This document shows positions 13,480 through 16,142 of a stretch of DNA of 16,142 bases, piece by piece. Source of the stretch: Chloroflexota bacterium (GTDB taxonomy: Bacteria; Chloroflexota; Anaerolineae; Promineifilales; Promineifilaceae); the NCBI GenBank assembly GCA_008501785.1, contig QQUD01000366.1:1-16142 (forward strand), given 5' to 3'. Each line of letters begins with the position of its first letter. Position 1 is the stretch's first letter. Below the pieces are notes generated by a model. It was given only the letters and a program-made list of their open reading frames with translations, ran no database searches and was not told the origin of the DNA. The translations under genes were made by a program, and so were the position numbers.

Positions 13480-15801
13480 ATGGGAAGTTCATTGTTGAGA
13501 CAGGAGCCACAAACACCAATGCGCTGGTGGGAGTGGGGTTTGCTAATTTTGTTATTGTCGGTTTTTGTGGCGCAGGCGGGACTGAGTTCGGTGAGAAAAA
13601 CGGCCGCTTTTGACGAAGAGTACCACGCTGCCGCCGGATATGCTTACCTGAAAACGGGCGACTTCCGCATGAGCACCAGCCATCCCCCGCTGATTGACGC
13701 CCTAAGCGCAATTCCGTTACTCTGGCAGGATGACATCAACTTCCCCCAAGACCATCCCTCCTGGGCAGAAAACAACTACTTCATCTTTTCCGACGTGTTT
13801 TTGTGGCAGGCTGGCAATGATCCGCAGCGAATTCTGGTCTGGTCCAGATGGCCAATCATTGGGCTAGGAGCATTGCTGTCAGCAGCATTGTTCTTTTGGG
13901 CGCGACAATTGGCCGGATCGCTTGCCGGATGGATTGCGCTGCTGTTAGCAACATTTGATCCGAACTTACTGAATAATGCACGATTAGTCACAACGGATCT
14001 TGGTTTAACGCTGTTTATGCTGCTCACAATGTGGGCGTTGTGGGGGTGGTGGAAACGGCCGTCTCCCCTCACCTTCACCCTCACAGGCATCCTCGGCGGC
14101 CTCACCACTGCCACCAAATTCACAGGGCTGATGGTCTGGCCCATGATTGGGTTAATATTACTAGTCGGGAATTTAATACAAAGGGACAAAGGGACAAAGG
14201 GACAAAGAGAAGAAAAAAAGAATATTTCCGCGTTTTTCCGCGTTCTTCCGCGTCCTATTATTATTACTATTGGAATGGGATTGGTTGGATATTTGGCACT
14301 GTGGGCAGTGTATGGGTTTGATGTGGGACCAGTGGAAAATGCGAATTTGCCAATTTCGATTCCAGCACCCCATTATTTGTACAGTGCATTAGATACTTTT
14401 CGCGTGATTGAAGAGCAGCCCAAAACATCGTACCTGCTTGGCGAGATTTCACCACGCGGCTGGTGGTATTACTTCCCGATAGCGCTAGCAGTAAAAACGC
14501 CGCTGCCGCTGCTTATTTTGGCTTTGATAGGGGGCTTTTTATTGATTCGCAAACGTCGGGGGTGGGAAAAGCCTGCACTGAGCGCGGCCGAAGTGGCCGT
14601 TATCCTCATCCCCCCCACTCTCTTCCTTGCCCTCGCCATGACCGGACGCATCACCATCGGCTACCGGCACATTTTACCCGTTGTGCCATTTCTCATTCTC
14701 ATTGCCGCCCACGTTTCGAAATTTATTACAAAGAAACAAAGGAAGAAAGGAACAAAGCCGGTTCAGCTTGTCATCTTTGCTTTGCTAATGTGGCAAATCA
14801 TTTCAATAGTTTGGATATTTCCAAATCAGGAATCATATTTCAATGAATTGGCTGGTGGTCCGGCGGGTGGTGATCGATTTTTAGTCGATTCAAATATTGA
14901 TTGGGGGCAGGACCTAATTTTACTACGCGAAGTTATGGACGAGAAGGGAATTGAGGAAGTTTACCTTTCATATTTTGGTACGGGGCTGCCCGAGGCTTAT
15001 GGTGTGAATTATCGGCCAATCCCAGGCTTCTTACGGCACACCACCGGCATCGAGATCGATGCCTACAATCCCTATTCACCACCACCTGGATGGTATGCAA
15101 TTAGCGTCACCAGCTTGCATCTCGGTCTATTAGAACAAAATGTAGACATGTTCGCTTATTTCCGCGATTTAGAGCCAGATGCACGAGCCGGGTTCAGCAT
15201 CAATTTATACCATGTAGCCTATCCAGACGATATGCCAGTGGAGCGAGTAGTGGTGAAAAACGGCCGTTCCGTCTCCGACACCCCTCTTACTGATCTAACC
15301 ACACCAGATACAAGACTCATTGTCAAATGGACACGGAACCCCAATGTTGAGATTTGGAGTAAGGAAACGGCCGTTTTCCCCTCAACCCTCCAAAACACAA
15401 CCGCCAACTTCGCCAACGCCTTCCACCTCATTGGCTACGATATGCCCCAAACCGATTGGCAACCCGGTGATTTACTCACCGCCACGCTTTACTGGCAAAT
15501 TGGCAGCGACGCAATCGACATGCCAGCACCGGCCAGCGCCCCACCACTTGCCACCTTCGTCCACGTCACGCCAACCGATGCTCCTCAACCCATTGCCCAA
15601 TTCGACGGCTGGGATGTAGCACTCGCCGGCTTAGAACCTGGTGACGTAATTGCGCAACCAATTGCAATTCAACTGCCTGAGGGGATTAAGGGGGGGCACA
15701 ACCTCAACCTCGGCCTCTACTCCCCCCAATCCAATCAACGCCTCCCCCTCATCGACCAATCCACCGACTTCATCACATTGCAAACAATCCAAATAAAATA
15801 A
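13480..15801 (+). CDS. GT39/PMT-like membrane glycosyltransferase with C-terminal beta domain
   Basis: 773 aa. TM1 spans about residues 19-34. The next loop has FDEEYH (44-49; acidic pair 45-46) and TSHPPL (66-71), the GT-C signature of PMT_2/ArnT-like enzymes that take sugar from a polyprenyl phosphate on the outer face. About ten helices follow. DSNIDWGQDL (470-479) starts a periplasm-side domain and the last 150 residues look like an all-beta module. ATG 13480 is chosen from the -10 box; ATG 13519 is an alternative. Oddities: residues about 233-259 (QRDKGTKGQREEKK...) and 417-427 (TKKQRKKGTK) are encoded by short tandem repeats and add basic loops between helices. ACGGCCGT copies give KRPSP, KNGRS and KETAVF. 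Likely role: glycosylation of surface proteins or lipids; acceptor unknown. Confidence 0.82.
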   Translation: MGSSLLRQEPQTPMRWWEWGLLILLLSVFVAQAGLSSVRKTAAFDEEYHAAAGYAYLKTGDFRMSTSHPPLIDALSAIPLLWQDDINFPQDHPSWAENNYFIFSDVFLWQAGNDPQRILVWSRWPIIGLGALLSAALFFWARQLAGSLAGWIALLLATFDPNLLNNARLVTTDLGLTLFMLLTMWALWGWWKRPSPLTFTLTGILGGLTTATKFTGLMVWPMIGLILLVGNLIQRDKGTKGQREEKKNISAFFRVLPRPIIITIGMGLVGYLALWAVYGFDVGPVENANLPISIPAPHYLYSALDTFRVIEEQPKTSYLLGEISPRGWWYYFPIALAVKTPLPLLILALIGGFLLIRKRRGWEKPALSAAEVAVILIPPTLFLALAMTGRITIGYRHILPVVPFLILIAAHVSKFITKKQRKKGTKPVQLVIFALLMWQIISIVWIFPNQESYFNELAGGPAGGDRFLVDSNIDWGQDLILLREVMDEKGIEEVYLSYFGTGLPEAYGVNYRPIPGFLRHTTGIEIDAYNPYSPPPGWYAISVTSLHLGLLEQNVDMFAYFRDLEPDARAGFSINLYHVAYPDDMPVERVVVKNGRSVSDTPLTDLTTPDTRLIVKWTRNPNVEIWSKETAVFPSTLQNTTANFANAFHLIGYDMPQTDWQPGDLLTATLYWQIGSDAIDMPAPASAPPLATFVHVTPTDAPQPIAQFDGWDVALAGLEPGDVIAQPIAIQLPEGIKGGHNLNLGLYSPQSNQRLPLIDQSTDFITLQTIQIK
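14178..14255. repeat. Two adjoining short tandem arrays inside the GT39-like gene
   Basis: Units acaaaggg at 14178, 14186 and 14194 plus acaaagag at 14202 (8-bp period) are followed by a purine stretch. Then come three 10-bp units ttccgcgttt/ttccgcgttc/ttccgcgtcc (14226-14255). The block totals 78 bp (26 codons), so the reading frame is kept although neither unit is a multiple of 3. It encodes a basic loop between two membrane helices. Confidence 0.85.
14728..14759. repeat. Second 8-bp acaaag-type array in the same gene
   Basis: Units acaaagaa, acaaagga, agaaagga and acaaagcc lie at 14728, 14736, 14744 and 14752. This is the same 8-bp period and core as the array at 14178-14209, 550 bp earlier. 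It encodes ITKKQRKKGTKP, again a basic loop beside a membrane helix. Confidence 0.75.
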
Positions 15802-16017
15802 TCCCCCTCAATCTCCCAATCCCCCAATCTCCAATTCTCTTCCTCTCTGTGCCCCTCCGTGGTTCTCTGTGCAACTCTGTGTTCCTCTTCGAAAAACGAA
15901 AAGCGCCGCATGGTCAGTGCGGCGCTTTCATCAATAGAAGGAGGAGAAAGAGGAGGAAGATATGTTCTCTTGCTTAATAGACGAACAATGCCTCCACTTT
16001 CTTACATTAGTAGCAGA
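15802..16017. other. Intergenic region with C-rich and tgtg-rich simple sequence
   Basis: No gene is supported. 15812-15845 is C-rich with caatc(t/c)cc-type units; on the minus strand it has three G-runs of at least three but lacks a full fourth. 15845-15890 carries ctctgtg/tccgtgg units like the half of a REP-type repeat without its partner arm. A terminator hairpin follows at 15900-15928, then a purine-rich stretch (about 15935-15960). Confidence 0.6.
15900..15928 (-). terminator. Intrinsic terminator for the minus-strand gene at the window edge
   Basis: Perfect 11-bp arms aaagcgccgca (15900-15910) and tgcggcgcttt (15918-15928) surround a 7-nt loop. Read on the minus strand it is followed by a T-rich tail (ttttcgttttt), which fits a terminator 90 bp after the stop at 16018. 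On the plus strand only three Ts follow, so it may also help end the GT39-like transcript, less surely. Confidence 0.72.
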
Positions 16018-16140
16018 TTAATCACGGCGGAATCGGTCAACCTGCGTATTCAGCTCATCTAAAGCATCCTCAACCATGCGATTAATCGGTTGGCGCGGGT
16101 TAGATTGGGTGTCGGAACGGCCGTTACCCCGCCCACCCTG
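16018..16140 (-). CDS. C-terminal end of an unknown protein (5' part outside window)
   Basis: The minus-strand frame is open from the window edge to TAA at 16020-16018, giving 40 visible residues: a Gly/Arg/Asn-rich stretch (QGGRGNGRSDTQSNPRQP) followed by a charged helix (INRMVEDALDELNTQVDRF) and the end RRD. ACGGCCGT at 16117-16124 encodes NGR, as in other proteins of the window. The downstream terminator supports a real gene. The family cannot be told from this fragment. Confidence 0.55.
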   Translation of the reverse strand, partial: QGGRGNGRSDTQSNPRQPINRMVEDALDELNTQVDRFRRD

Positions 16141-16142
16141 CT

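Larger units (their letters stand above)
844..16124. repeat. Highly iterated palindrome ACGGCCGT, 22 exact copies across the window
   Basis: Exact copies start at 844, 1056, 1477, 2363, 2862, 3405, 4351, 4774, 4870, 5371, 5937, 9046, 9064, 11654, 11842, 12216, 12626, 12992, 14055, 15260, 15367 and 16117. One-base variants keeping CGGCCG start at 514, 2471, 4526, 7538, 9401, 13600 and near 14584. Many have A/T flanks giving gaaacggccgttttcc. Twenty exact copies are in coding sequence: about ten in the frame TAV, six NGR/DGR and four RP(S/F). Two form the fhs terminator. Function unknown. Confidence 0.93.

Noticed and set aside
15802..15845. G-quadruplex on the minus strand
   Set aside because: Only three runs of three or more Gs are present; the fourth is a pair.

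Overview
The window looks like a chromosomal segment of a Chloroflexota bacterium, probably Anaerolineae-like. That is an inference from several traits: large GT-C membrane proteins with a soluble C-terminal beta domain, a DUF4012 protein next to glycosyltransferases, an F420-type LLM oxidoreductase, a PadR/HAAS pair, and many small palindromic repeats. No rRNA, tRNA, CRISPR array or intact transposase gene was seen.

Layout. (1) 1-6477: a same-strand envelope/polysaccharide run. It holds the 3' end of a family 2 glycosyltransferase, a DUF2723 GT-C-like membrane protein overlapping it by ATGA, a DUF4012 protein, a membrane-anchored SH3b protein and an MFS transporter. (2) 6478-7102: a gene-poor stretch with the decayed C-terminal part of a NicO/UreH-type metal transporter on the minus strand. 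A 49-bp palindromic element with 8-bp direct repeats interrupts it. (3) 7103-9077: formate-tetrahydrofolate ligase of the long, eukaryote-like type, ended by a clear intrinsic terminator. (4) 9121-10206: a long hairpin of cgtRat units, then an LLM-class oxidoreductase. (5) 10420-11887: a PadR regulator with a strong, apparently leaderless and probably autoregulated promoter, and its HAAS-domain membrane partner. The two are separated by 21-bp tandem repeats. (6) 11895-13479: three small genes (a MazG/PRA-PH-like hydrolase, a VOC protein and an unknown 74-aa protein) among several palindromic repeats. (7) 13480-15801: a GT39-like membrane glycosyltransferase. (8) 15802-16142: a terminator and the C-terminus of a minus-strand gene running off the edge.

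The most striking signal crosses gene boundaries. The octamer palindrome ACGGCCGT occurs 22 times in 16.1 kb (about 0.25 expected at equal base use), in three codon frames and on both coding strands. It writes TAV, NGR/DGR or RP(S/F) into unrelated proteins and builds both arms of the terminator after fhs. It resembles the highly iterated HIP1 palindrome of cyanobacteria but has a different sequence. Other repeat families have entered coding sequence in frame, in the DUF2723 gene and twice in the GT39-like gene.
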